Shown here: in pieces, positions 36,241 through 49,010 of the stretch
Layout of the letters: each line of letters opens with the position of its first letter
Position numbering within the stretch: position 1 is the stretch's first letter
NCBI RefSeq assembly: GCF_017654505.1
Contig: NC_054545.1
Coordinates: forward strand, 15,532,047 to 15,596,046
Length of the DNA stretch: 64,000 bases
Source of the DNA: Polyodon spathula
Taxonomy: Eukaryota > Chordata > Actinopteri > Acipenseriformes > Polyodontidae
Reading direction: 5' to 3'
Program-made: the position numbers and the translations under genes
Notes under the pieces: generated by a model
Seen by the model: only the letters and a program-made list of their open reading frames with translations
The model's database searches: none
What the model was told of the DNA's origin: nothing

Positions 36241-38259
36241 TAGTGTCTCTTTAGCTTGTCCTGTGCTGTTTTCAGCAGGGCCAGGTTTTGAAGCAGATCT
36301 CTGAAATATCCCTTTAAGCACTTCCCTATCATGTTTTAGCTTTTTTTTCACCTTGTCAAGGTCTTCTACATCAGAATTGTCTTTTATGACAGTTTTTGGA
36401 GTGAAGAACGATTTAAAAGCACTCAAAGCAGTTTCACCGTCAGCAGGGGGGTCTACCTTCTCGCTCACAGCTACTTTGATATTTGACTGAACATCAGCAA
36501 TTGTGACGTCACCTGCCTCTTTAGTGGCATCTTCCTTTTCTTCACTTTTTGGCCCATCCAAGTTTAACAACTGAGTGAGCTGCTCTAAGAATCCAGAATT
36601 GTTTTTAGGCTCGAGAACATTTTTTACTTCCCTTTTCTTTGGCATAGCCTCCGGCTGAAGTTTGATTTTATTCACAGGCTTGGTCAAACTAAGCATCGCC
36701 AAGTCAGTGTCTCCGAGTTTGATTTCAGAAACTGTTTCTCTGTCTTCTCCAGCAGCCCCCTTTTTCAACACCCTAAGTCCACTGAAAAGGGCAGGCAGCT
36801 GAAAGGACTTCTCCCCAGGAGTGGCAGACACAGGGGTGGTGCTTTTGGTAGGGGAGAAAGTAGGCACATCTGGTTTTGACAATGCAGAAGGCATACTTTG
36901 GTTTTTGTTCGCAGCAGGCACTTCTGGACGTATGATCCCTGCAGGTTCATCTGTTACTGTGCTACCAGGAAGAGTGTCTTTCACCACAGCAGAATGAACA
37001 TCTGGCTTTGCGATGCTTGGTGAATCATCAAGCTCTTCTTCCATAGGAGAATAGTTATCAAATGTTGTTGAGGCCGTTGGTCCTTCTTGTTGTATGGTCC
37101 CTGTGAACATATTTGGTTCTGTGACTCCATCTGAAAGATCTACACCTGCCAAATCAGTACAGCCCTCAGCCCTTATAATACCAGCAGAAACATCTGGATC
37201 TACAGCAGCAGGAGAAGCATCTCTAGAATTCTTTTTCAAAGGTTTGTGATTAAAGAACGATTTAAAAGCATTGAAAGCAGAATCAACATTAGAAATGGGG
37301 TTTATATCCTTGCTCTTGTCTGCTTCAATGTCACCTGGCTTTGTACTGCCAGCAGATACACCTGGATCTGCAATAGCAGGGGGAGAACCTGGCTCTGGCA
37401 TACCACTGGGACCATCTGACTGCCCAATAATTGCAGACACCTCATCTGGCTCTGTGACTTCAAAGGAAACCACTGTCTTTGTGACACCAGCAGGCACATC
37501 TGGGCTGGTGACTCCAGGAGGCACATCTGGTAGTGTAGCCTGAAACTCCTTTTCAGACTCACTGTCCTCCTCTTTACTGGGCTTATCTACGCTGACTGAT
37601 TGATTTTGCAATTCTTGACTTTGTAATGATGAATCCTGTTCATTAGCAACACTTTTTGTATCGACTATGTCTAGTGATCTTCCTTTGGTTGAATCCACCC
37701 TGTTCATACTTTCTTGTTCTTGAGAAGAGACTGATGTCCTATGTGGTATATATGAGATGGCCTCCAGTTCACTCACATTGGCGTCGTCCTCATTTTCAGA
37801 ATCAGTGTTACTGGTGGTGTGAACCAGAGTCACTCGAACAAAGTCTGCATCCCTGGCATCTCCACCAGTAGGCTCAGGCACTGAGGGACTTTGAGAAGGC
37901 AAAGTTGCAGTGGTTTCATTTTCACTCCCTTCAATATTGTCCCTTATCAGATCTTTGCTGTTGTTTGTTTCAAAGACCTTAGTTCTTTCCTCTAGACCTG
38001 GATCCTTGTCTTCAATCCCACTGCTGTCATTCCCATCAGGTTCAGCTTTTTCATCATTATTTTTTTTTACATTTTCAGACAGTGAGTGGAAAGATTTTAG
38101 CACCGCTTTCTCTTCTCCCTGGGTTCGTGCTTTCAATTTATCACGTCCGAACACTGAAGAAATCATACTCATAAAGGACTGAGGATTCCCTGAAGTCCTT
38201 GCTTCAGCCTTTTGGTTTTCCAAGCCATCAGTGTCATTTGACTTATTTTTGTCTTCCAT
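36241..38259 (-). CDS. FMN1: Formin-1, alternative first coding exon (isoform-specific N-terminus, 673 codons)
   Basis: The largest open frame in the window. It starts at a true ATG (38259), preceded closely by an in-frame TAA, so the start is well placed, and it ends at donor CTA|GTATGT in phase 0. Landmarks similar to my memory of one mammalian FMN1 N-terminus are EEKAVLKSFHSL (residues 49-60), VRVTLVHTTSNTDSENEDD (141-159), FSGLRVLKKGAAGEDRETV (492-510) and AFKSFFTPK (614-622). Residues 243-470 hold degenerate repeats of a PDVxAG(V/I) motif. The motif AFKSFF occurs twice (residues 331-336 and 614-619). The protein is acidic and low in hydrophobic residues, with no membrane segment. In mouse the equivalent isoform-specific region has been reported to bind alpha-catenin at adherens junctions; that is family knowledge, not visible here. 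It would splice directly to 35510-35630. A pyrimidine-rich tract ending in AAG lies just before the ATG and may be an acceptor, in which case a non-coding exon lies further upstream. Confidence 0.93.
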
Positions 38260-39300
38260 TATTAGACACTTTAAAAAAACAAAAACATTTTAAAATACTG
38301 GTATGCGATTGAAAGTGTTCCAGGCAAGAGCTGCTGCCAGTTTTGTTCAAGAGGTATCTCCAGCATACAGTTCTTTAAACTTTACGTTTAGAATCAGGAA
38401 AGTAAGATGTAGCTTGCTGGCACACCTTCTGTGTGAATTCAGAGCCACAGCAGAAAGCCAGTGTGTTTTGATTTGTTGTAAATTAGTCCAGCATAATGTG
38501 TATATTGGACACATCAGTCAAAGGCTCATCTCAGCACCGACAGCAGCTCCAGTTTCGTGAATCCCTCTCAATGAAAGGCCTTTGTCAGTTTAAATTATGT
38601 GTCCCACGCCAGTGAAAACCAGTCCACTCTGTAGTCCTTTGAGCAACACACAGTGTTGCTGTTCCCAGTAAAACAAAAAAAGCAAAACTTCAGAACCAAA
38701 AACAATACTGCTCACTTCTGCAGTTTGTAATCCGATTGTACTTGTTTCTTTGGTCTGCTGTAGAAATCCTGTAATGATTCTGCAAAAAACTTCAAAAGAA
38801 AATCCTGGTGTAATCTCCCAGAGAAGCAGCTACAGGAACAAATCACAGCAGAGGAAAAAAAAAAAAACTCAGGATTAATCCAGCAGGCACAGTGAGCGTC
38901 CTATTCAGGAAGTTTCCTCAGTCTCTTAGAAAACCAGTCGTCTCTGAGGCCGGCAAGCGCCCTCAGTCAGGGCTGCAGTGTAGATGTGCCAACTTTCAGA
39001 GCTCAGGAAAGAGCAGTGCTGCATTTCATAGGAATGCAGCCTTCCCGCCTCCCAGGCCTGGGAAGACAACCCAGCACAGCAGAGGTGTCGAATTACCCTT
39101 CCTGCTTCCATTTACAAACAGGTACTGGTCAACCGATCTCGCCACACCCCGGAACTGCTGCAGGCTGTGTGGCTGCATAGTAAACAAGGCGCAGTCACAG
39201 CTCCTTTACTAATCTCCTGCAGGCCAGGTGGATGGCGAGGTACCTGCATTTACTGCAATGTGTACTAAGCAGGCCTAATCTGCTGACAGTAATAGGAAAG
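38260..39300 (-). promoter_or_regulatory. FMN1: Presumed 5' UTR and internal promoter region of the short FMN1 isoform
   Basis: This lies directly upstream of the isoform-specific ATG at 38259 and has fewer repeats and a higher GC content than the surrounding intron, especially 38890-39240. A pyrimidine-rich tract ending in AAG abuts the start exon and could be an acceptor for an untranslated exon placed in this interval. I see no convincing TATA box or defined CpG island, so the call rests on position only. Confidence 0.35.
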
Positions 39301-39620
39301 TCTGCACCACTTTCTTTTTTGTTGACAAGCATTGCTACTTATACTGTATTTAAATGTACGACACGTTTATTTCTAGTTTGGTAACTATTGGGTGTGTTGT
39401 AAATCTATACCCATATGTTTTAGCAATTCAAAAGCATCAAGTTTTTATTTTATTTCTATTGTTTAGCCTCTTTTTCAACATTTTCTGGCAACATGCAAAA
39501 CAACCTAAACCATCACTACAGTATGTTTAAGAAGCAAAGCCCTGTTTACCAACTGTAATACTTTTATCCTTTTAGAGACTCGTTCCCCATGGCAGCAGCT
39601 TCTGAAGATGCACAGATTAA

Positions 39621-39621
<1 letters not shown>

Positions 39622-39654
<33 letters not shown>
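39622..39654 (+). repeat. Poly-G run (33 bases)
   Basis: Uninterrupted G tract about 1.4 kb upstream of the short-isoform ATG. It can form G-quadruplex structure, and its length is likely to be uncertain in any assembly. Confidence 0.9.
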
Positions 39655-39655
<1 letters not shown>

Positions 39656-40204
39656 GTCCAGAGTTCTTGTCTAACATTAGCAAACTAAGAACATATAATC
39701 CTCTGAAAAGCCAGATGTAATACAAAATAACCCCATACTCAACCCGCAGAAACACTATCAACATTAAATGAACTAATTATAACTAAGTACAAGAAACCCA
39801 TGTCTTTTTTTTTTATTTGTTAAATGGAACACAGTATACTGTAAGCCAGGCTTATCCAGCTGATGGCTCTCTTGACCATATGTCTCCTTAGCTTGAAAAG
39901 ACTAAGAACATTTTGTTTTTGGTAGGCTGTGATTTTGTGTTTAACACTAATTTAGGATACAAATATTTCAAATACAGATAAACTGCTGAATTAATAACAT
40001 ACAAGGGGCAAAATGGGGGACCAGTGATAATACTGTTAGTACTGATAAGAGGTAAGATATTTTAAAACCTTTAAATGGATACTTTAAAGTACATGGTGCT
40101 TATAAAACAATTTTAGTAAATAGTACCTAATATACTGTCTATGGCTATAATTGTGTTGGTCTCAGATTTTTCTATATGAAAAATAGACACATTACAGTAT
40201 ATTT

Positions 40205-40690
40205 GTTTTTTTTAATGGTAATTTATTTGAAGCTGTTGGAAAAGACTATTTATTGAATGCTCCTTGCAGATACTTCAATGCTGTACCTCCGGTCAACTTC
40301 CTAAAGTGGCACAAAGGACGTGAAAAGTAGACTTTGAAAACATGTCAGTCAGACTGGTACTCAAATGTGAGCCAATGCATCTCTCTTCTGGGTGTTCAAG
40401 TTTTTTTTAAAGATAATAAATGGCAACCCTTCAGAAGGGCATAATATATATTTTAAAAATGTGCTGAGGAAGAGTGAATCAAAAACCCAAAATGTTTTTC
40501 CTACAAGGACTCACACTTCCAGAAGCAACTTGCGTGTGTCAGATGTGTTCCTTCAATGGGAAGTGCTGCATGGAAAAGATACATTCTCCAGTTTTATTGT
40601 TTCAAATGCTACGAAAAAAACGCCATTCCAAATCAAATACGCATTTAACATAATGTGTGCAACTTTTATATAAGAAAATATGAAATCTAT
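40205..40690 (+). repeat. Unnamed dispersed repeat, copy 1
   Basis: Shares an ordered chain of blocks with 55951-56325: TTTATTTGAAGCTGTTG, TTGAAAACATGTCA, CTACAAGGACTC, AAATGCTA.GAAAAAAA, and a closing TAACAT.ATGTG block. No coding capacity and no terminal inverted repeats are seen, so the class is unknown. Confidence 0.6.
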
Positions 40691-42867
40691 GAAGTGATAA
40701 TAATACATTTTAGATAAGATTTACTAGAATTATTTTGTTAGCTATATGTACTTTAATTCAATTAACATTGCAAGCATAACAATCAGACTAAAACAGTAAT
40801 AAATCCTTGACCTACAGACAAGGTCCATGATGTAATGATCGGTTCTCTTAATTATGCCTTTTCAAGTGTACAGGAGACACATTCCACCTTGTTGTGCAAT
40901 AAGGGAATTAAAGGCAGAACTTTCAACACTGACGCTGCAGAAACTCATAAACTCAGACACATGCTTATTAGGTTGTTTTGTCATTGTCTTTGTGTTATCA
41001 TCTCTTCAGCACTAGAGACCGAGTGTTTGAGGCTGTGGATGTATCACCTTGTAATGCAGCTTGTGAAGGGACCAGGCACTCCTCCAATTCTGGCACTCTG
41101 CAACTCCCATTGACCGGCATACTTAACTCCCCTCTTATTTGTTGATTTTATCAAGCTGAGTTTGCATGTTAACTGACAAAGCTTGTTCACTAACAGCCTT
41201 TAGCATTCTACAAACTGACTGACACCTTTCAGTTGCCACAGTCCTCTGCAGCCGTTGTCTTCCCCCATCAGTCACTAGTTGGTTCTGACCTCGATCTCCC
41301 AGTTGCACCAGGTATCATACTACTTCCAGCCTATGTTTACATGACAGCTAAGTACTCTAGGCCTTATGTAGTTTATCATCACTCAATTCAGCTTTAAGAT
41401 AATGTGAAGTGTCACTGTCCTACATGATCATAATCGCCATAGTATGAACCATTATATACTGTCTGCTAATCATGGTATACATCAGCTAGTGTTTCAGGAC
41501 CTTTCCATTGTGTTGCCATTGCTGGTAACTCTGTGGTCTGCTCTGCTATGTTCAGGGTAGTAAAAAGTCATTATAATGCTATTTCAATAGTAATTGTTTA
41601 AAATATTTCTATAATGGAAAGAATGCAGTGTTAGGATTAAGTTTGAATCGATAGTATAGAACAGGTCAAGGGTGTGGTGGTAGTATGCATGCCAAGAGAT
41701 GAAGAGATAATAATGAGTTATCTTTTCACAGGCAAGAGTCCAGTTTAATGATTCACTAGACAATGTCAAGACATCTTGGGATATTTTCTACAAATATATT
41801 TGAGTACAGCTTTAATTAACAGAAGGATAACTTACTGTTTAAGCATTTAAATTCTTTTTTTGTAAATATATAAAAAATATATATTATTCTGTCAGACTCT
41901 TATGCTGTGGTGTAAGTGGAATGGTATTAAAAGTGATTTCATCACCTTTCTTAAAATGCAATTATAACAAGTTCCACTCCTACTGTAAACATTTGACATG
42001 TTTTTGGCGATATACAATCAGCACACCCTATTGCCTGTTTGAAAAGGGCCTGGCTTGGAATAACTGCAAATTAAACACAGTAACAGTTTAGTATAAAATT
42101 TCATATGACATACCAGTAAATAGAGATACATCAGGACATGGTTATAATATACTCCAACAAAAATATTTTGTACTGGGATACTGGAAATACAGGTAATGTC
42201 AAGTGAACTCTTATATACTGTATACAACCATCAATACAAAGGGTAGCTTTCTGAATTGCTGTTCCTTTACATATACACTTCCCTCCATTCCTGTGTATTA
42301 TAATGTAGGTTAACTGTCTGGATTGTCATACCTGTGTAAATAACTTCCATCCAACTCTATAGTTACGCAGAAAAGTATATTTCACAATTCAAGGACAAAA
42401 AGAACACTGGTACTAAAAGGAAAGTTGCAAAACTTTTAAATTAGAAACACAAGCATACATTCACAAATAGTGAACTTGAGACAAATAGTAAGACAAAAGT
42501 AGATCTTGCCAGTTAGCTGTGAAATTCAGTTGAAATTAGAAGATTTGGATCAAGAGTGCATGAAGAACATACAAACTGAAACGGAGGCAAGCCGATTGCT
42601 TTGATAAGAAACTGCTTTGGCCTTGACTCCAAATCCGCAGAAATATCAGGCCACCCAGTGCCCAGAGCCCCAGGCAACATAAAGTGTTGGGGGAGGGGGG
42701 ATGGGACCGAACCAACACACCGGTGGATGGGGGTGGAAGAGAGGAGGAGGAGGAAGAGGATCCGACAGCTTGTAGCCAAGCTGGATAGCATTTATTATAC
42801 TGTTTACTTATTAAGAAATTGGCGGTGTGGGAGTAGTTCCTGCCTGCCACAAGGTCTCACTACTTAC

Positions 42868-43049
42868 ATCCAGCTCCTGGTGACTATAGTACTGTGTGTC
42901 CACAAAGCTGCCATCTTCCACCGGCGTGATTTGGAGAAAGTTTAAGTGCCCTGGCCTTGAGTCCTGCAGCAATACCGTCTCATGGTTACTGAGCAGGACC
43001 TCTTCACTGTCCGACAGCCAGACTTGGTCTTGCTTCAAACAGGGATTCT
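42868..43049 (-). CDS. FMN1: Formin-1, internal exon of the long isoform
   Basis: A minus-strand open segment lies between an acceptor (T-run, then TTTTTTAG) and a donor GAT|GTAAGT. It is 182 bp: two bases complete the phase-1 codon left by the exon at 63477, and 60 codons follow. The peptide is acidic and runs from NPCLKQDQVW through LSDSEEVLLSN to SHQELD. I do not recall a close mammalian match residue by residue, so the assignment rests on position, good splice signals and exact phase agreement on both sides (phase 1 in, phase 0 out to 35510-35630). It encodes part of the poorly conserved linker before the coiled coil. An acceptor two bases further in is possible but would break the frame. 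It would be skipped in transcripts that begin at the exon at 36241-38259. Confidence 0.75.
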
Positions 43050-43261
43050 CTAAAAAATACAAACACACATGGTCAAATTATTACAACAGATAGCCATGCC
43101 ATCGATCACTGGAGTCTTAAAGAGCCTGAAAAACACAAAAACAGAATAAAATGTAAACATACAACATGAAATAGCTTAATTAAAATACAACATCTGAAAA
43201 CCATCGAAATAATATCAGATTTTTCCAGATTAAACCGAGATACCAATTTAGTATTTGCTTG

Positions 43262-43489
43262 TATTATTATTTGTTTATTTAGCAGATGCCTTTATCCAAG
43301 GCGACTTACAGAGACTAGGGTGTGTGAACTATCCATCAGCTGCAGAGTCACTTACAACAATGTCTCACCTGAAAGATGGAGCACAAGGAGGTTCAGTGAC
43401 TTGGTCAAGGTCATACAGTGAGTCAGTGAACCGGGGACCTCCTGGTTACAAGCCCTTTTCTTTAACCACTGGACCACACAGCCTCCTAA
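43262..43489 (-). mobile_element. tRNA-derived SINE with LINE-like 3' tail, copy 2
   Basis: On the minus strand the head is CCAGTGGTTAAAGAAAAGGG with CAGGAGGTCCCCGGTTCAC, then GACCAAGTCACTGAACCTCC, then the tail CGCCTTGGATAAAGGCATCT followed by AAATAAACAAATAATAATA. It is a close relative of copy 3 at 62312. Confidence 0.85.
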
Positions 43490-46400
43490 GACAATCATTT
43501 GTCCATCTAGTCATTTCGAACCCATTAATAACCTTAAATGATTTATCTATTCTACTTTTTTTTTAAAGAAAAAAATCATGTTAGAAAATGAGGAACAAAA
43601 CACCTTGAGAGTCCTGAAGAGAACTAGTTTTGTAAAATGAACAGGCATTTTACCTCTTTAAAAAAACAGGAGTTACTGAGACTAAAGTAGACACTTTGAA
43701 AATATGTCCCTTCATCTCTTATTGATTTTTGAGCTGAAAAAGTCCAATCTGTCTCAAGAGCTACCCATTAGACATCCCTAATATCAGGATATCTATAAAG
43801 ACAAATAAAGAAAACACATTTGAAAGAGTATTTAATGCTGGAGAATTAATGGCAGTGCATTACAATTGTATTACACTAATGTATTATACCCATTGTAAGA
43901 TTAAATGTTTTATAAAAATGAATAAGCCAGTCTTCTTCAGGTGGTTTCAATCAAAGTTGTTTTATTGACTAAATCAAAGGTAATACAACAGTGATTACAC
44001 ACAGGCCTCAGTTAACGGTATTCTGAGCAGTCCTGGTACAGGGATGTTAATTTCTGAGACCACGTTTCATGGCGTCAGAGACGTTTATTTCAGAGCAATG
44101 AAATTACTTTGTATAGCACAGTTATAGAGATAGCTTACGTAATTTCCTTTATTTCTCTAGCATGATGCCCGGTGTAAGACAAAACACATTAAAAGTTAAC
44201 ATTTGTGTTTCTTCTTTAATAAACCACGGTCAGCAGAAACCCAGATAACAAGAAGTTACATTTAAGAGTTTTTCTAAATTCTCACAGGCAGCATCCATGT
44301 ATCACAATGTTGAACAACAAGACTGGTGATTGCAAACTGCTGATGTGCACCAGCTAAGCACAGCTTGATTTTAAAAGTTCATTACCCCTGCGTAGATCCA
44401 GAGCTCACATTAAACACAGGAAAATCACACAATGTTTACAGACAGTTTCAATGACTTCTTTACCATTTAAAAGGGGCAACATAAGCAACAGGTTGCATAA
44501 TGGAAAGGCACAAATGGCTGATGAAACAATAAGAGCTTATGCAACTTAACAGGACGTGTGTTTACCAGAAAACAACTATGTGTTCCATTTGTATAGTGTG
44601 TTATTAGGCGTTCTGTGACACTTACCTAAAGTTATAGCGTGTCACATTTAACAAAAGTAAATGGTGCTACACGCTGAGTTATGAAAAGCCATTTACACGC
44701 TACAAGGCCACGGCAATACATAGGCAAGAGTTTCATAATCCTTACACTATAACAATTTTTAGTACATAAACATGCTGCTTTTCTTTCTACAAGCTGGGTT
44801 TGTGCAATAAAATAAAAAGAGGTTTCTGTAACGGTGACTGCCTAGTCAAGGCAGAGCATGTCAGTGATAAATGCTGCTTGTGTCGGAGGTCAATAACATC
44901 AGCATTTTAATAAAGTCTTTGCCCAGTGCTTTTTGTTTTACAAACGGCAGTTTCCTTGTGCATTACTGTAATCATTATTTCCAATCTGGATTTTATATAA
45001 ACCACAACTTCTGATATGGTTTAGGAGTCTGACTTCTGTTTTTTTTTTTGTTTTTTTTTCTGGTTCAGCGTCACATTATACTTTGAAATAACTGAAGTGC
45101 TCTCCACAGGCAGCCAGTCCCAAGTAGCCACTGTGAGTCTTCCCAGTACCAACTCAAGACAGAGCCTCTGCCCTGAAACAGTTTGATCAGGACACTTTTT
45201 TCCAGTGTAAATATGCTGTCTTCAGGTTCAATCATGCCGGAAGAAAATGTTCACAATTGCATAACTGTTTCCATGCTGTCTGCAGGTTTGGTTTGTAGGA
45301 TGTAAAATGAACTGAGTGTGTGAGAGCAAGAGAAACTCTGGAACAGGTCTAGCATAGGGACATGTTTGAAAATCAGATTAGCTAAAGCTGCTTTCCATTA
45401 AAACTAGGCTAGGCAAAAAGCATGTCATTTGATTAAGATCAGTTTTTTTTTTCCCCATACTGCTTGTGGCTGATTTATGAATGGCGCACAGGTTTAGGTG
45501 TGTTCTTACTAGAGTACTGGCCTTGTTATGCTCCATAATTGAATCTACCTGGATTTCTTCTACTGTATCGTGATAAAGGCTCTTCTAGAAAAAACATTCA
45601 TCCCGACTAGCTGAAAAGAGCATTTGAATTGTTTGCTGTATAATTGTTAGTCGGAGATACCAACATAAACCAGAAGCTGTTTAGGTGTGTGATATCTAGA
45701 GATGAGAACCAGAACACAGCTAACTGTTCCTTTGAGTTGGAATTAAATTATTATTGATATAATGTAGTTAGCGTGCCCAGTTCAAACTTGTACACAAGAT
45801 ACTTTTTGCCCCACTTAAGTGATTATATTAGTGAGCTGTGTTTTACGGATAAGCTACTGAGGGAACACAATCAGGCACGCTAAAAATAAGTTAACAAGTT
45901 AATAAACCACGTTACAGGAAAGCAGCAAATCCAAATTGCGTGTAACTTTAGAATATTTTTGCTGGTGTTATGTTCAATTATTTTTTACATTTAACTTTAA
46001 GTTACCTGCACTTGGTGCAAAACCACTACTTAAAAAAATATGTTTACTTTCTACGATGTTTGCAACCCTTTGCTCAAGAGAAGTTCTAAGTTTACATTTT
46101 GTATTTTGTGCACCAGAGATTACAGACACTGAAAAGACTTTTGACCTGTTTTCTGTTTCGTCTTCAATTAGCTATGTGATGTTGTTCCAAGTAAACTCTG
46201 GATTTAGAAAAGGGTTTATTATCCCCTGCTAGGGATGCAATCTTCTGAGAGGGGGATACAGTAAAGATAGTCTTTCATACTGTACATCTGTCTGTTGGTA
46301 TGTCATACTTCACATTTCTGCATATGTATGGAGAAATGCTTATCCAATTTTCATGAAACTTGGTATTAGCATTGAGTTATTGAGAGTATCAAAGTCTAGG

Positions 46401-47978
46401 GATATAGGGGGCTGTCTGTCTAGCCATTCATCCATCTGGACAATCGCTTATCAAATTGTCATGAAACGTGGTCATTCTTCTTCTTTACTATTCTGTACAT
46501 ACTGTTGATATATGCTATGGTCATCACAAGCTCTAATTTTAATACTTGTTATTATATTATTTCAGGAATGTACGATGGTTCATTGAGGACATGGATGACA
46601 AAAGAAGAAAGAATTACCATTACAATACTGTAATTATCTGAAGGTCTTCACATGACATTTTGGTTATTTTTTGCAGGTCCTCAAACAACCCCTGTAGGAA
46701 TGACACAAATCCCAGACACAGACAGGACTGTTGCCTGAAGGGGGTAGGAGCAGCAGCCTGCATGCAGACTCTGTGCTTGAACTGAAAAGGATTAAAGGAT
46801 TATTTCTAGCATGCATATGTTTACTGACAGTGCACCTGATCACCTGTCTCACTGGCATGGGAGGTGAACAGGACGCACTGTGATGAGACAGACAACCCCA
46901 CATGTCCAATTTCTAATGTATTCTACAACAAAGAGATTGTAAAGAGTGACACTTTCCAGCAGCCCAACATGTTTCTTACTGGCAGCAGAATTTGTGCTGA
47001 TAACAGGAAACCCCCAAAAGACTGCTGCCAGCAGATTTTCTACTGGTAATAACCACTTCAACACACATTAGGTAAGATTTACTGGAATTATTCTTTTCGC
47101 ACCATGCAAGAGCGATCAAAATGTAAACCCTACAACTCTCCACATCATTGCTCCCCCTTCTTGTTTACTCAGGTTCATACAGATTCAGAACATACTTTGC
47201 TGATGAAAGATTCATTAAGAAATCTCAGTCAAAACAAGATGATTATGCAAGATAAAGGTCAGGTATTGCAGCTGCCCACGCTTACCTTAGTGTTGAATAG
47301 AACCCTCCTCAGGAGAGGCTTTGCACTGCTAATTGGGAGCAAGGAGGAAGAGCCGGCAGTAATTGATGCTCATTGTCAGCCACATAGGGTTTGCTTGCAA
47401 TGTATTATTGCAAATGCTTCTCAGCTGAAAGAGTTTTACAGTTTGAAGGATGCACTGCAGGATTATGGGCTCATGTACTGAGCATGGATTATGGGAGGTT
47501 GCAGGAGTACTTTTCAACAGATCATCTATTTCTGGATCTTTAAAATCCATTTTCTGACCTCTTATCACTAGCAACATTATCATTGACCCTTATTTCAAGG
47601 CGTGCTATGGAAGGATTTAATAGCAACGTATTTATTATTAGAACTACAAAAAGGACATCTGCAGCTGTTGAACATCCAACGCTCGTCTTTCTTTTCAAAC
47701 AAGCTTTACGATTTTTTACAGGTTATTGTTGTAAGAGTCCACTGCGCATGCAAAGATATTATCTGCTATCAGTCTTAGCCTTTGTCGAATGAGGATTTGC
47801 CTGAATTTGGAGAAAGATTACCCAGCTGACACTGAAGGGTATTGGGGGTGCTTTGTTAAAGTGTGGTTAACACCAGCTGAAATGTGAGTGGTAAAGCACC
47901 ACTTACACTATGTCAGTTTATTTAATGTACTAACCCCCGGTTCCTGTAACAAAATATAGCGCCCACTGCTCACTGAAT

Positions 47979-48000
47979 TTTTTTTTTTTTTTTTTTTTTT
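47979..48000 (+). repeat. Poly-T run
   Basis: Uninterrupted T tract of about 22 bases; it could be the antisense poly-A tail of an unrecognised retroposon. Confidence 0.85.
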
Positions 48001-49010
48001 AAATGCCATTTTGGTTTTCAAGTAAAAAAAAATCAGTATGTGAATTAGAGATCAGTGCCAATGCTACCTGAAATCCTCTGGGCAGTCTTACCTTGTGGTA
48101 TGACTGATTCAGGCACTCATATTTAGGAGTAAAGCATAGTGAAGCTCTACAGCACAGGTGAGAAAGGCAAATCATAATCAACAAAACAGATTTGCAAGTT
48201 TCATACTGTAATCATATTTCAATTAACCGGCGTATTAACTCTTTCGTGCATGAACAATTGAAAATAGCTGAACAAAAGTCATTTTGGACACATAAATATT
48301 TTTCATTGAACTTTTGTTCTTATTTTTTCCATTGATGTGGTGAAAATGCATCCTCATATGAGGCCATCGTGCATTTGTGTCTTTTTATCCGTGCACATGA
48401 GGTCGCCATGCATGAAAGGGTTAAGTACATGCCAGATTTTGCTCAAACGATTTTGACTGAGTGCTGCCACCACCAGGATCTTTGGAAGTACTTTGCTAAA
48501 TGAAGAAAGTGTGTTTTTATGTAACAATTCATAAGTATTGTGGAGCATGCTGCATCTTACTTTACTGAATGTTTTGTAATAGTATTTAATTCTGTACAAA
48601 AATGACAACAACTACTAAACTGGACATTTCATTGCACCTTTTCTTTGCTATAAACAAGCTACTGTATAAAAGCAGAACTCAAGACGAGCTTTAAGGTACA
48701 GAAATCCTTTGTGTGGCATATAAGTGTGTAAATAGACTTGGTTTATATTTAAAATACGATGTGCCATTAAGCATATCACTAAAACAGTTCTGACAGTATC
48801 AACACCTACACATTGATTGCTGAAAACAAAGGTATGCACAAACAGTAATTCGAAAATAAATCTGATTCTATAGATCTTTTTGTTTTGGCTTCTTCGACAG
48901 CTTAAATGATTGAACAAGGGTGTGCAGGGCTTATTTTAAGGCTTATTTTCAAATCTTTAATGTTTATTATAACCATCCGAGTGTCCTGGTTTGCTTTGCA
49001 TTGTAATGTA

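Larger units (their letters stand above)
35631..42867 (-). other. FMN1: FMN1 long-isoform intron hosting the alternative first exon
   Basis: In the long isoform this 7.2 kb is intron between the exons at 42868 and 35510. In the short isoform it contains the start exon at 36241-38259, so its 38260-40000 part should include the internal promoter. Other contents are a GTAAAGCATAG-type repeat (35868-36020), a 33-base G run (39622-39654) and an unnamed dispersed repeat (40205-40690). From 40700 to 42500 nothing recognisable is seen. Confidence 0.75.

Noticed and set aside
42513..42850. Overlapping frames next to the 42868 exon with Pro/Ser runs
   Set aside because: They lie past the GTAAGT donor and result from low-complexity GGA/GGAGGA tracts.
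46310..46480. Repeat-like phrase with ATGCTTATCCAATTTTCATG and CATGAAAC words
   Set aside because: The words occur twice locally and look like a common fish repeat, but boundaries and family could not be established.
47104..47481. 125-codon plus-strand frame
   Set aside because: No recognisable domain or splice context; could not be distinguished from chance.
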